Source of the DNA: Saprospiraceae bacterium
Lineage (GTDB): Bacteria; Bacteroidota; Bacteroidia; Chitinophagales; Saprospiraceae
Length of the DNA: 64,000 nt
Direction of reading: 5' to 3'
Assembly: GCA_020631355.1 (NCBI GenBank)
Contig: JAHDHL010000005.1
Span: 4,525-68,524, forward strand
Shown here piece after piece: positions 7,431 to 17,077 of the stretch. The notes under the pieces were generated by a model that saw only the letters and a program-made list of their open reading frames with translations, searched no databases and had not been told where the DNA came from. The position numbers were made by a program, and so were the translations under genes. The stretch's first letter is position 1. Each line of letters opens with the position of its first letter.

Positions 7431-8735
7431 GTGAGAAAGATACTGAGACAACTCATCCAACTTGGCATTACACCTGAGCGGAGTACTTCTGAAATATTGA
7501 AGCTTAAGATGCTCAATCGGATTTCCCTTTCCATCATACTCATCTGTTTTGTCACATTCATCGTAATGTGTTCCATCGGAATGTACACCAGTGGGTTTTT
7601 GGCTCTTTTGGGTACCCTAATGCCAACCTTGACCTTATACATTGTATACAAAGGCAAAATTCATTCAGCATTCGTATTCTTTATCTTCGCGAATATGCTG
7701 ATTGATGTCATTTTGGTACTTACCATAGGTAATCAGAGTGGTATGGAATATGTCTTTGTGCTATTTCCCATTCTAGGGGCGGTATTCTATCTTGACAATA
7801 TCAGATTATTGGTCATTACCGCTGTCGCATCATTCTTTTCATTCGTATTGATTGAGATTTATTTCTTGTATTACGATTCTTTAGTATTGACATCAAATAC
7901 GACGACGGAAAGAATCCTGACCTATCTGGCCTTGTTGGTTGCTGCTTATTTTACGGCATTATTCTATATCAAGGAAAGTAGGGAGTATAGGAATATGATC
8001 CAGGATTATATTGATAATATTGAATCAAAGAACAGTGAACTGAAGAACTTCGCCAGGGTGGCTTCCCATGATATGAAAGAGCCACTAAGAACTATTTCGA
8101 GTTTTGCGGGCTTGCTGAAAAGGAAACTGAATCGGTCGGGCAATGATGCAGGTCTTGAAATGGAATCCGTTGATTTTATAGAAGATGCTTCCAAGAGGAT
8201 GTCCTTGTTGTTGGATGATTTATTGGAATATTCGATGGCGGATATCAAGTATATAGAAACCGAGATAGTGGACCTCAACCAAGTTTTGGGAACTGTCCAG
8301 AGTAACCTGAGCCTCATGATTCATGAGACGGATTCCAAGGTTGAGGTAAAGGATTCCCTACCCAAGGTTCAGGGAGCCTATAATGCCATGGTACAATTAT
8401 TCCAGAATATTGTATCCAACAGTATCAAGTACCAACCCAAGGATCAGGAGAGGAATCTCGTCCACCAACCTTTCATCGAGGTTCGTTCAGGAGTGGAGGA
8501 TGGTTTCCATGTGATAGAGGTTACGGATAATGGTATAGGCATTTCTCCTGAAAATCAGGAAAAGGTATTCGAACCATTCAGAAGATTGCACGATAGGCAG
8601 GAATATGAGGGATCTGGTTTGGGTTTGGCTACTTGTAAGAAGATTGTGGAGAAATTCAATGGGGTGATAGATATCAATTCCCAAGTGGGGCAAGGCACAA
8701 CCTTTGCATTGAAATTTCCTATTGTGGCAGCTTGA
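7431..8735 (+). CDS. Membrane-bound sensor histidine kinase
   Basis: 434 residues, GTG start; an ATG 26 codons later (MLNRISLSI) is a possible alternative. Residues ~30-180 hold about six membrane helices with very short loops, like the sensor part of 7TM- or MASE-type kinases. The HisKA H-box is VASHDMKEPLR with His213. The ATPase domain has the N-box NIVSNSIKYQ (about 326-335), DNGIG (366-370) and GSGLGLA (394-400). It phosphorylates a response regulator not encoded nearby, so it is an orphan kinase. The helices themselves probably sense a membrane or lipophilic signal, because no extracytoplasmic domain is present. It converges on 8825 with a shared terminator. Confidence 0.9.
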   Translation: MRKILRQLIQLGITPERSTSEILKLKMLNRISLSIILICFVTFIVMCSIGMYTSGFLALLGTLMPTLTLYIVYKGKIHSAFVFFIFANMLIDVILVLTIGNQSGMEYVFVLFPILGAVFYLDNIRLLVITAVASFFSFVLIEIYFLYYDSLVLTSNTTTERILTYLALLVAAYFTALFYIKESREYRNMIQDYIDNIESKNSELKNFARVASHDMKEPLRTISSFAGLLKRKLNRSGNDAGLEMESVDFIEDASKRMSLLLDDLLEYSMADIKYIETEIVDLNQVLGTVQSNLSLMIHETDSKVEVKDSLPKVQGAYNAMVQLFQNIVSNSIKYQPKDQERNLVHQPFIEVRSGVEDGFHVIEVTDNGIGISPENQEKVFEPFRRLHDRQEYEGSGLGLATCKKIVEKFNGVIDINSQVGQGTTFALKFPIVAA

Positions 8736-8769
8736 TTTTCTAGATGATGAAACCAATATTGATACGAAT

Positions 8770-8804
8770 AAAAAAGGTGTTGTGGATTCCACAACACCTT
8801 TTTT
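8770..8804. terminator. Bidirectional terminator
   Basis: A perfect 16-bp stem with a 3-base loop (ATT), an A-run on one side and a T-run on the other, between the converging genes ending at 8735 and 8825. It works in both directions. Confidence 0.9.
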
Positions 8805-8824
8805 ATTCTGAAATTCAGGCTGTT

Positions 8825-9190
8825 TTATCTTTTGATTTGAAAGTGTTTGAAATCCCCAATCAAAAGGGGCGTATCCTTACTTTTATAATCCCTGATGAAT
8901 CCGACCTTACTGTCTTTTTCGAGAGGCGGAGTCTGGAGATTGCCCGAAAATCCATCTTCAAAATCGACATATAAGGAAATTCGCTTGAGTTTCTTGTATT
9001 CGTCGAATTCCAAGTCCTTGTATCTGATAGTGACACCGGCCTCGGTTAATTCTTTTTTCATTTCAATCAAATCATCGAATTCCACATCGTTATTGAATTC
9101 GATAATGATTCTGTCCTCACTGACATCAAGGAAAGGTGATGTACCCAGCGCCATGATTCCTACCAAGGAGAATAAGAACAATACTTTCAT
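8825..9190 (-). CDS. Small exported protein of unknown function
   Basis: 121 residues. An N-terminal signal peptide (MKVLFLFSLVGIMALGTSPF) is followed by an acidic/basic domain with strand-helix-strand character: DRIIIEFNNDVEFDDLIEMK (about 26-45), then a segment containing TIRYKDLEFDEYKKLKRISL. This alternation of a short strand, an acidic helix and a YKDLEF-type strand resembles the small domain found at the end of some Bacteroidota BlaR1/M56-type or periplasmic proteins, but that is an impression only. It is monocistronic, and the upstream 480 bases have no gene. Confidence 0.6.
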   Translation of the reverse strand: MKVLFLFSLVGIMALGTSPFLDVSEDRIIIEFNNDVEFDDLIEMKKELTEAGVTIRYKDLEFDEYKKLKRISLYVDFEDGFSGNLQTPPLEKDSKVGFIRDYKSKDTPLLIGDFKHFQIKR

Positions 9191-9670
9191 AGGAAATGTG
9201 TTAAGCGTAATGATTTTTCACAAACAATCAGATACTGAAACATAAGTCACTACCTGTGGAGTAATCCATTACTTATTATGAAATAGGTTAACATGATAAC
9301 AACTGCAAAGAGTAATCCAATTTTTCCATAGTTGTCATAAAAAATTGAAAGGTCTTGGCCATATGTGAGAATGAATGCAATCCGAACAGGAGAAATGTTC
9401 CTATTTCTACCGTTTTAGGGTAATTCCATTTACATGATAATCCGTTTTGATATGTAAACCTATTCTGTCAATAAAATTTGATAGCACTCTGCAACAATTT
9501 AGAAAAACTTGTATATTACAGATACTTATGTAGTTACAAAGGGTAATCCCGAATTTTCAACTTGCACATCGCCCCGTTTTAGACCCACTATATTGAACCT
9601 CTACGACATCCATTCATATCGGGATATCCGATATAGAATGAATAAAAAACTGAATTAGAACAATTGAGCA
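9191..9670. other. Non-coding stretch between divergent genes
   Basis: 480 bases between the divergent genes at 8825-9190 (minus) and 9671 (plus). No convincing reading frame or exact TAnnTTTG box was found. A small hairpin ATATCGG-GATAT-CCGATAT lies at 9616-9634, 36 bases before the T9SS cargo gene. The motif GTAATCC occurs three times (near 9259, 9311 and 9543) without clear meaning. Confidence 0.5.
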
Positions 9671-10747
9671 ATGAAGACTAAAATTTTACTATTTCTCTTT
9701 TCTTTTATTTCTGTAGGATTGCTGGCTCAGACGGAAGACTTCGAAACAGAAACTGTGAATAACAAAACATTCACATTGGGTTCTGACGTGTTCAATGTCT
9801 CAGGGGATTTGGCCATCAATTCTGATACTGATTTTTCCTGTGATGGAAGTACGGGTTCTAACCTGTTCCTAGGTACTGGATACCTGAACGGTTTGTCCAG
9901 TGGGGTATTCGGTAGCATATCCATTGCGAATTCGTCAAGGGTATTCCAAGTATCCACCACAACAGCACAATGTGGTTGGCCGGGCATCAATGACGGATTC
10001 AATGGAACTACAGGAACCATTCGATTCATCGGTATCAAACCAGATAATACCACGGTGACCGAGGATTTTACACTTACATCCGTAGACCGGACACTATTCG
10101 TGCCTTTTACATTCTCTCCCGGAATTTGGTCTGGGGTGGACCTCAAGGAAATCCAATTGCAAATCATCAGTGGGATGGACCATTGGGCCATGGATAACTT
10201 CGTGCTTTCAGCCATCAATCCCTTGCCTGTGGAATTGACTTCCTTTGAGGGGAATATGATTGCGGATAGGATTGTTCTGGACTGGACCACAGCTTCAGAG
10301 CTGAATAATAAGGGATTCGAAGTGGAGTATTCGGATGATTTGGAAAATTGGGAGCAGATTGGTTTTGTCCAGGGACACATGACGACCCTTGAGGCCCATG
10401 ATTATACTTTCGTAGCTCCCGTTCCTAAGGTGAAGCACAATTATTACCGCTTGAAACAAGTGGATTTTGATGGTCAATTCGAATATACTGAAATCATAAC
10501 CGTCCTGTTTGATGCACAATTAGACATAGGTGTCTATCCCAATCCGACCAAGGGGAAATTCAGTATCACAGGCATTGACTCCGAGGAAACCCTTGTGGAA
10601 GTCATAGATAGTTATGGCAAGGTCATCAGGGAAAAAATGGTACTGAATGACAAGATAGACCTGACCGAACTACCGAAAGGTATCTATTACGTCAGGGTAC
10701 ATGCCTTTGATGAAGTCGTAACCAAACGATTGGTAAAGAATAGGTAA
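9671..10747 (+). CDS. Secreted T9SS cargo protein with type A sorting domain
   Basis: 358 residues. The signal peptide MKTKILLFLFSFISVGLLAQ ends at the usual A-Q. Residues ~20-180 form a beta-rich domain beginning DFETETVNNKTF, with no catalytic motif recognised. Then comes the linker seen in many Bacteroidota cargo proteins (LPVELTSFEGNMIADRIVLD, about 189-208), followed by a fibronectin-like strand region. The end, VYPNPTKGKFSITG through KGIYYVRVHAFDE to the final basic residues, is a T9SS type A sorting domain that directs export across the outer membrane. Function unknown; probably a surface or matrix protein. Confidence 0.85.
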   Translation: MKTKILLFLFSFISVGLLAQTEDFETETVNNKTFTLGSDVFNVSGDLAINSDTDFSCDGSTGSNLFLGTGYLNGLSSGVFGSISIANSSRVFQVSTTTAQCGWPGINDGFNGTTGTIRFIGIKPDNTTVTEDFTLTSVDRTLFVPFTFSPGIWSGVDLKEIQLQIISGMDHWAMDNFVLSAINPLPVELTSFEGNMIADRIVLDWTTASELNNKGFEVEYSDDLENWEQIGFVQGHMTTLEAHDYTFVAPVPKVKHNYYRLKQVDFDGQFEYTEIITVLFDAQLDIGVYPNPTKGKFSITGIDSEETLVEVIDSYGKVIREKMVLNDKIDLTELPKGIYYVRVHAFDEVVTKRLVKNR

Positions 10748-10772
10748 GTCAGTTGTTTTTTCATAGGATATG

Positions 10773-10807
10773 AAAACCCACCTTGGATAGCTTCCAAGGT
10801 GGGTTTT
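10773..10807. terminator. Bidirectional terminator
   Basis: A perfect 15-bp stem (AAAACCCACCTTGGA and its complement) with the loop TAGCT and flanking A and T runs, between the converging genes ending at 10747 and 10813. Confidence 0.9.
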
Positions 10808-10812
10808 TATGA

Positions 10813-11034
10813 TTATGCTCCTATTTTCTGTTGTCGTCCAATAATGAAATAGAGTATTCCTCCAATAGGGCTGACTAGGATAGTTAATAGTATCCAGACG
10901 AGTTTGTCGTTGTTTCCCTTGAATTCGCTCTTTACAATATCAATCAGTGCTGCGACTGTAATGATAAAACTAACTAGACCGATTAAGAGAAATACAATTA
11001 AGAGTATTGTGAATTCTGAGCCACCACTCACCAT
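10813..11034 (-). CDS. Small membrane protein with PLDc_N domain
   Basis: 73 residues, two membrane helices (about 10-33 and 45-65) joined by VKSEFKGNNDKLVW. It ends with SPIGGILYFIIGRQQK, the typical PLD-nuclease N-terminal (PLDc_N) signature of the second helix, P-x-x-G-x-x-x-Y-x-x-x-G-R. In many bacteria this piece stands alone without a nuclease. Role unknown. Confidence 0.8.
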   Translation of the reverse strand: MVSGGSEFTILLIVFLLIGLVSFIITVAALIDIVKSEFKGNNDKLVWILLTILVSPIGGILYFIIGRQQKIGA

Positions 11035-11156
11035 AAGAATATTGTTTTTTATGTGATATAATTATAAAGTGTCTTCGGATTGATTCTATAGGAAAGGTAC
11101 AAAAGCAAATAAACACTTTATTCATTTTATTACGAAGAAGTATCCGATAATGTTGG

Positions 11157-11184
11157 GATTCTTGGATGAATCCAAGGAAGAATC
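11157..11184 (-). terminator. Weak hairpin after the propeller histidine kinase
   Basis: A stem of 10 bp with one bulged G (GATTCTTGGA with TCCAAGGAAGAATC) and a TGAA loop, 26 bases downstream of the gene's end on the minus strand. No U-run follows, so termination here is uncertain. Confidence 0.35.
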
Positions 11185-11210
11185 AGATGAATGTTTTGAT
11201 TTCAAGTTTT

Positions 11211-14200
11211 TTAGAATCCCACTTCCAAAGGTAATCTTACCACCACTTTCGTCCCCTTGACCTCCTGATTGCCATCCAATACATCATTGACTTCCAAGGG
11301 GGTATAATTCATGCTTCCCTTAAGGGCATTCAATCTATCCTTGGTTACTTCCATGGCTACGGACTGATGACCGGGTTTCTTGGATTGGCGGAGTTCATTG
11401 GCTTTATCCCTCCCGACTCCATTGTCGGTAATCCTGCATTCCAATAACTTTTCATACACTTGGAATTCAATCTGGATATGGCCCTTTTCCTTGAGGTGGG
11501 AAATGCCATGTATGATGCTATTCTCGACAAAGGGTTGGAGTAGCATGGGTGGAATTTCTACTTCCTCAGGATCAATGTTATTCGGAGATATGATTTGGTA
11601 ATTGAATTCTACCCGTTGACAAAATTGTTCCATTTTGAGATAATGCTCCAATGTATTGATTTCTTCTTGGAGATTGATTCGGGATTGTCTCGAATTGTTG
11701 AGGATTCCTCGCATCAGTGTAGCAAAATTACCGATTTGCGAACGTGCGGTGGAATAGTCCTTGGTTGCAACCAATCCTTGGATACTATTGAGGGCATTGA
11801 AGATGAAATGTGGATTCATCTGTAATTGCAGTGCCTTTTGTTCCAGTTGTAATATGTGATTCTCAATTTCCAATTGTTCCCTTTTGGCCTTTTCCTTTTT
11901 CTTGATATTCCTCTGCCAATTCCAAAGGATGAACCCAAGTAAACATAGGGCTACCGTACCCATTAGAAGTTGGAACCAAAGCAGTTGCCAAATGGGGCGT
12001 TTGATTTGGAATGATGACCGAATGGGAGGACTCAATAGATCCTTGCCCGATATGGCCTGTACCTCAAAGGTGTATTCGCCGGGAGGCAAATTGGAATAAT
12101 CCACGGATTCCTTTTTGGAGAATGGTGACCAAGTTTCTTCGGCACCTACCAATTTCCATCTGTACCTGATATCCTGCGGGTTGGAAATATTAATGGCCTT
12201 GAACTCAAAGTTGATGTTGTTCATGTGGTAGGGGAGTCGGAGTCCCTCCATGATACCACCTTGCGGATTGGCAAAGCTACTGAAACGTGTTTCTCTAAGG
12301 GGCTGATAAAACAAGGATACATCCTTGAAGTGAATCAGTGGCGGTGAAATCCGGATTTGTTGTTTGGATGGGATATGCTGCGTAAGGCCGTTCATGGTTC
12401 CGAACCAAACATTGCCTTCCTGATCGCAAATGGCCGAATTCTGACAGGTTTCTATACCTAGGAATCCTTTGTTCCTACCATAGAATTGTATTTGGGTAAC
12501 AACCCCGGATTCATTGATACTCAGTTTGTCCACACCTTGTTCGTTACCTGCCCAAAGGTTACCCTCATTATCAAAAATCAAGAGGTAGATATTATAGGAA
12601 TGTAATTCCTCCCTGAGTTCAATCGGTTTGAATTGGATGGAGTCCTTACTCAACTCAGCCTTGAGGATACCATCACCGGCCGTACCAACCCAGATATTTC
12701 CCAAATTATCAAAGGCAATGGAACGAATGGCGATGTCATACGTCAAACCCTCTGTCTGACTGAATATTTTCTTAATCATTCCATCTTGGAAATAACCGAT
12801 TTCACCTAATCGGGTGGCAAACCAAATATGCTTGTCAGGCCCTTGTTTGATGGTCGTGATGCGATTACTCCGTAACCCTTGTTTCCTGCTGAAACTTAGA
12901 ATGGAATAGCCTAGGCTATCCCGGTCCCTGATTCTGAAAATGCCCTCATAATTGGTGCCCACCCAAATGTCACCAGAGGAATCCTCTGCCATTGAAATGA
13001 TTTCCTTTCCCTCCATTCCGTCCTCTATGTCAATGGTGTCAACTCCAATGGTATCCATAACGATGATACCCTTACCGATTGTTCCGGCCCAAATCCGCCC
13101 TTTCTTATCCTCTAGTATGGCCTTGCACTTGACATTCAGAAAACCACTGTCCGCTTCGGAAATATGAAAACCCAGGCTATCATAGTAAGCCAATCCATTC
13201 GAAGAAGCAGAAAACCAGACCTTATTATCCTTGGCCTGGTGTATGGCATATATTCGATCACCATGGACACCCTCCCGTTCATCAAAATGTACAAAGAACT
13301 GACCCAGATATTTGACGATACCACCACCTGAAGTGGCCATCCAGATATTTCCCCAATCATCCTGTAGGATGGAAATGATATTATTGTTGGGTAATCCCTC
13401 ACGGGTAGTAATGGAAGTCCAGGACGAATCCTGTGCTTGGTAAAGATAAAGGCCCTTTTCTTCCCGTCCCATCCATAGGTTTCCTTGGTTATCTTGATGG
13501 ATACACCAAATCTCATCCATATTGGGAATGTCCTCATCCTTGATAATACTCAATTTATCCTCATGGATACGGGTAATACCTTTCTCATGTACGGCTACCC
13601 AAATGATACCATCCTTTGTTCTCTCGAAGTCAAGGGCCTCATCACCTCCTAGTCCGTTTTCGCTATGAAAATGATCCAGTTTGCCATCATATCCATAATG
13701 CCATGCGCCCACTGTAGTCCCAATCCATATGCCGTTCTTACCCTGGAAAAAGCTATGGACAATATTTCTATCAAGTCTTCTGGTCAGTAATTTTTGATAG
13801 ACTGAATCTTGTGTATAGGAATATTCAAGGATACCATTCCGTGAACCAATCCAAAGGGTGCTATCATTGATTTGCAATAGGGCCTCAACCCTGACAATGG
13901 GTTCGCCATTGTGCTGGATGGGATGGAAATCCTGTCCGTCATATTTGCAAAGACCTCTTTTGGTTCCTATCCAGAGTTGGTCATTATGGTCTTCATAAAT
14001 AGAATTGATGGTGTTGGATGGGAGGCCATTCTTCGTAGAGAAATTATCGAATTGTTGGCCATCGAAACGACTGAGTCCTCCTCCTTGTGTACCTAGCCAT
14101 AGATAGCCCTTATTGTCCTGTTCCATTGCATACACCTGGGATTGGGCCAGTCCTTCCGATACTGAGTACTGAATGAAATTGTACTGTTGCGCATTAAGGA

Positions 14201-14243
14201 AAGGCCCCAAGCCTAAACATAATATAAGGAATAGGATTCTCAT
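11211..14243 (-). CDS. Two-component propeller sensor with LytS-type histidine kinase
   Basis: 1010 residues. A signal peptide (MRILFLILCLGLGPFLNAQ) precedes about 14 propeller repeats of the form G-x-[IL]-W-[IVA]-G-[TS] (residues ~25-640), which make two seven-bladed periplasmic propellers. A Y_Y_Y domain follows (about 645-740: INFEFKAINISNPQDIRYRW, then YTFEVQAIS), then one membrane helix (about 745-770). The cytoplasmic His_kinase domain has LQMNPHFIFNALNS (His at about 812) and an ATPase end with ITDNGVGRDKA. LytS-type kinases normally signal to a LytTR regulator; none is adjacent. The gene follows two unknown membrane-anchored proteins on the same strand, 30 bases after the nearer one. 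Confidence 0.92.
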   Translation of the reverse strand: MRILFLILCLGLGPFLNAQQYNFIQYSVSEGLAQSQVYAMEQDNKGYLWLGTQGGGLSRFDGQQFDNFSTKNGLPSNTINSIYEDHNDQLWIGTKRGLCKYDGQDFHPIQHNGEPIVRVEALLQINDSTLWIGSRNGILEYSYTQDSVYQKLLTRRLDRNIVHSFFQGKNGIWIGTTVGAWHYGYDGKLDHFHSENGLGGDEALDFERTKDGIIWVAVHEKGITRIHEDKLSIIKDEDIPNMDEIWCIHQDNQGNLWMGREEKGLYLYQAQDSSWTSITTREGLPNNNIISILQDDWGNIWMATSGGGIVKYLGQFFVHFDEREGVHGDRIYAIHQAKDNKVWFSASSNGLAYYDSLGFHISEADSGFLNVKCKAILEDKKGRIWAGTIGKGIIVMDTIGVDTIDIEDGMEGKEIISMAEDSSGDIWVGTNYEGIFRIRDRDSLGYSILSFSRKQGLRSNRITTIKQGPDKHIWFATRLGEIGYFQDGMIKKIFSQTEGLTYDIAIRSIAFDNLGNIWVGTAGDGILKAELSKDSIQFKPIELREELHSYNIYLLIFDNEGNLWAGNEQGVDKLSINESGVVTQIQFYGRNKGFLGIETCQNSAICDQEGNVWFGTMNGLTQHIPSKQQIRISPPLIHFKDVSLFYQPLRETRFSSFANPQGGIMEGLRLPYHMNNINFEFKAINISNPQDIRYRWKLVGAEETWSPFSKKESVDYSNLPPGEYTFEVQAISGKDLLSPPIRSSFQIKRPIWQLLWFQLLMGTVALCLLGFILWNWQRNIKKKEKAKREQLEIENHILQLEQKALQLQMNPHFIFNALNSIQGLVATKDYSTARSQIGNFATLMRGILNNSRQSRINLQEEINTLEHYLKMEQFCQRVEFNYQIISPNNIDPEEVEIPPMLLQPFVENSIIHGISHLKEKGHIQIEFQVYEKLLECRITDNGVGRDKANELRQSKKPGHQSVAMEVTKDRLNALKGSMNYTPLEVNDVLDGNQEVKGTKVVVRLPLEVGF

Positions 14244-14273
14244 GTATGGTAAATGTAAGGAATGTTGCTTGGA

Positions 14274-14948
14274 TTAGGAATCCCAATGTTCATCTGAATA
14301 ATGTTCATTGATGGTTCCGTCCTCATTGATATCATACTCGATTTTGAATTCGTCATTTTCCCAGATACGAATGTCTTCATAATCCATTCCCTTTTCGTAA
14401 AAAGTGGTAAAGAAAGAGGATGTACCTACTTGTAGTGAAGTGGTTCCTACCACTTCATTTTCAAAGATATCCCTTTCTTCTAGTAGGATATTATCAATCA
14501 ATTCGATGGTTTCGTTATCTATTGTGGTCAGGTGGATGGTCGTATGGTCATCTTTGTCATATCGATATAAGAATACACTGAATGCGCCCTTATTTTCCAA
14601 GAAATAGAATTTTTGATAGTCCGCTGCTTCTTTGAATATTTGTTCGGATAGTAATTCATCGAGTTCGGTTGTCTCAGGTTTGAATTCAAGATATCTGGCC
14701 AAGCTGATAGGCTTGGAGAATGTTTCGAAAGAGCGGGCATGCCCTAGGAATTCCAAATAAGAGTCCCATTGTTTTCTTTTTGTGGTAATGACCTTGGGTT
14801 GTTTCAAGGGAATATGGCTCACGACCAAGGGTTGTACCATGGAGGGAGCTGTATTGAAATGTATATTTTGTGTTGATTGATGCGTCAATGCCTTGTAGGA
14901 AATGGCTGAAAGTATCAATATTGGAATTGCGAAGAAAAGGATTCTCAT
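14274..14948 (-). CDS. Unknown protein with N-terminal membrane anchor
   Basis: 224 residues from the ATG at 14948. The frame is open to 15020, overlapping the upstream gene, but MRILFFAIPILILSAISYKA is a proper signal anchor and fixes the start. The rest is a soluble acidic domain with DELLSEQIFKEAADYQKFYF (helix), FSVFLYRYDKDDHTTIHLTT (strands) and a very acidic C-terminus (KIEYDINEDGTINEHYSDEH). No family recognised. It lies between the gene ending at 15013 and the propeller kinase gene. The three may form a transcription unit, so it could be a periplasmic accessory of that sensor (inference). Confidence 0.65.
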   Translation of the reverse strand: MRILFFAIPILILSAISYKALTHQSTQNIHFNTAPSMVQPLVVSHIPLKQPKVITTKRKQWDSYLEFLGHARSFETFSKPISLARYLEFKPETTELDELLSEQIFKEAADYQKFYFLENKGAFSVFLYRYDKDDHTTIHLTTIDNETIELIDNILLEERDIFENEVVGTTSLQVGTSSFFTTFYEKGMDYEDIRIWENDEFKIEYDINEDGTINEHYSDEHWDS

Positions 14949-15012
14949 ATGAATTCGATTTAATTGTTGAGAATGATGGACTGAAATGAGGTAGATATGG
15001 TATGTACCATAC

Positions 15013-16017
15013 CTACTCATTCCAGCTCAGGATGTCGTTTTTTGGAGTAGTTGATATAGTGGTAAAAAAGCGATTGTCTTCCATGTCGGGTTCGAATGGT
15101 AGTGGAGTATATGGTGCCTCATCATTCTGAATGGTCAATGCCCTATGGATACTGACGGTAGTTAGGTCCCCATCATATTGGTACCGAGTGTAACTATCCC
15201 CGGGGAATCTGGGTTCCAAACGGTCAAGTGTGGTTTTCCAGTCCATTTCTTCATGGGGATAGTTGGTTTTGAATTGTTGGATGATCTTATTCTCGACCAA
15301 AGCATCCTCTACTTTGAAAAAGCTAAAGAAACTTTCAGTGATATATTTATAGGAACCCACGCTGTCAAAGTGATAGGTATCCATGAGCTTTGATGAGGTC
15401 ACTGATGGCCTTTCGTCGTCATTTCCTCCGAAAGCCACTGCCAGTAGTTTCATCAATTCCTCATTGTTGCCAATGCCCATTCCTTCGACAAGGATTTCGG
15501 TATTGGCATCCACGATACCATTTTCCAATGGATTCAGTTGTTGGCTGGCCATGGCAATCAATATTTCCTGGCTTGTATTCCTTTGTTCCTCGGATAGGAT
15601 ATGAATGCCTTTCCAATCCTCACTGCGTTGTACGATTCTGATGGTACCCCAAGGTTGTTGTCTAGGAGTTTTCCTAAGGTGGTCAATGACAGATATGATG
15701 GATCCGCAATGGTTGACAAATTCCTCATTATCAGTTAATGGATGGTCTTGATAATACGATTCGGCTTCCTGATAGGACTCGCTATCCTCCAGATTCATAA
15801 TAAAGGTAATGGATGGCCTTTCTGGTAGCGCCATTTCAGCTTCGTAGATGATATCCTCTGCGAATACCTGAATCGACTTCGGTTCATTTTCCATGGCAGG
15901 CGCCTTATTAATATTTGGCCCCTGATAACCTTGGAGGGTTTGGTTTCTGTGGATTACCCATGCTATTGTAGCGATGAATGCGATGCTATATACTATAACG
16001 ATAATTCCCTTTTTCAT
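15013..16017 (-). CDS. Unknown protein with N-terminal membrane anchor
   Basis: 334 residues. One membrane helix at 4-21 (GIIVIVYSIAFIATIAWVIH) is followed by a long soluble acidic region exported to the periplasm. No motif, repeat or cysteine pattern is recognised. Two segments read as mixed alpha-beta (SITFIMNLEDSESYQEAESY, then WGTIRIVQRSEDWKGIHIL). It resembles the next gene only in layout (anchor plus acidic domain), not in detectable sequence. First gene of the possible unit leading into the propeller kinase gene. Confidence 0.65.
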   Translation of the reverse strand: MKKGIIVIVYSIAFIATIAWVIHRNQTLQGYQGPNINKAPAMENEPKSIQVFAEDIIYEAEMALPERPSITFIMNLEDSESYQEAESYYQDHPLTDNEEFVNHCGSIISVIDHLRKTPRQQPWGTIRIVQRSEDWKGIHILSEEQRNTSQEILIAMASQQLNPLENGIVDANTEILVEGMGIGNNEELMKLLAVAFGGNDDERPSVTSSKLMDTYHFDSVGSYKYITESFFSFFKVEDALVENKIIQQFKTNYPHEEMDWKTTLDRLEPRFPGDSYTRYQYDGDLTTVSIHRALTIQNDEAPYTPLPFEPDMEDNRFFTTISTTPKNDILSWNE

Positions 16018-16259
16018 ACATCAATGGTTTTGGTTATTTCCTTGATTTGAATGCAAGGTATCGGCATATGTAAGCGAATGGCGTGGCTGTCTAGCGGATG
16101 GGGTTGTGATTGGAGAATTCGTAGTACTTTTTTGATTAAGTGTATATCATATCACCCTAAGTTATTTAACTAATTGTTTTAAATATACTGTACTAAAAGT
16201 TTTAAAAAAGATTGCTTTGTATTATCTTGTTATCATTCGACAAACAAAAATCATTATTT

Positions 16260-16760
16260 ATGGAATTGAATATGTGGATAGCGCCCATTGCTGCTATCAT
16301 ACCTATGGTAATAGGTTTCATTTGGTATCATGAAAAGGTATTCGGAAAGGCATGGATGAGTGCTGCGGGTATGACACCCGAAAAAATCCAAAATGGGAAT
16401 ATGCTTGTGACTTTTGGCGTATCCTATATTTTGAGTTGTTTTCTTGCGATTACACTCATGACAATGAGTATCCATCAATTCGGGGTATTTCAGGTTTTGG
16501 CAGGTGTCGAGGGGATAGACAAAGAGGGATCTGCCATTTTCCAGTATTTCTCTGATTTTATGGCTGAACACGGTCATAGACACCGAAGTTTCGGTCATGG
16601 TGCGTTACATGGGGCGATTGCAGCAATTATGTTTGCCATACCTGTCTTGGCTACGAATGCATTATTCGAAGCCAAGGGATTCAAGTATATCCTTGTGAAT
16701 GGTGGATATTGGATAGTTACCATTACATTAATGAGTGGTTTGGTATGCCAGTTTGGATAA
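16260..16760 (+). CDS. DUF1761 family membrane protein
   Basis: 166 residues from the ATG at 16260 (a reading start at 16212 would add 16 residues with no family support). Four membrane helices are visible: near the N-terminus (WIAPIAAIIPMVIGFIWYHE), around residue 55, then two in the C-terminal half (HGAIAAIMFAIPVLATNALF, then the last 20 residues). The opening W-x-x-P-x-x-x-P-x-x-x-G-x-x-W-Y-x-x-x-x-F-G-x-x-W is characteristic of DUF1761. Function unknown. Confidence 0.82.
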   Translation: MELNMWIAPIAAIIPMVIGFIWYHEKVFGKAWMSAAGMTPEKIQNGNMLVTFGVSYILSCFLAITLMTMSIHQFGVFQVLAGVEGIDKEGSAIFQYFSDFMAEHGHRHRSFGHGALHGAIAAIMFAIPVLATNALFEAKGFKYILVNGGYWIVTITLMSGLVCQFG

Positions 16761-16945
16761 TGGATATAGGAGTTATTCAAAAATGACTTAATAGGAACTA
16801 AATTCATCTTCGTATAGGCTGTCCCATTGACTTGGGGCGGCTTTTTGGTAAATATATCAATTTGAAAGAATGAAAAAGGAGAAAGAGGAATTACCAGAAT
16901 GAAAAAAGCAGCTATGAGAAATCTCATAACTGCTTGATTCTGAAG

Positions 16946-17018
16946 TGGCCGCGCTGGGGTTCGAACCCAGGACCCTTTGATTAAAAGTCAAATGCTCTAC
17001 CAGCTGAGCTACGCAACC
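16946..17018 (-). tRNA. tRNA-Lys (anticodon TTT)
   Basis: 73 bases fold into a full cloverleaf. The acceptor stem is GGTTGCG with CGCGGCC (two G-U pairs), the D arm GCTC/GAGC, the anticodon stem TTTGA/TCAAA with loop CTTTTAA, and the T arm CTGGG-TTCGAAC-CCCAG. The discriminator base is A; CCA is not encoded. A matching promoter lies at 17046-17077. Confidence 0.97.
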
Positions 17019-17045
17019 TATCCAACACTTCTTTAAAGTGCGGTG

Positions 17046-17077
17046 CAAATATACGAGTAGTTATTCGAATTATACAA
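17046..17077 (-). promoter_or_regulatory. Bacteroidota-type promoter for tRNA-Lys
   Basis: On the minus strand, TTG (17077-17075), 21 bases, then TATATTTG (17053-17046), matching the TTG-N19-21-TAnnTTTG consensus. The box ends 27 bases before the tRNA. Confidence 0.75.
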
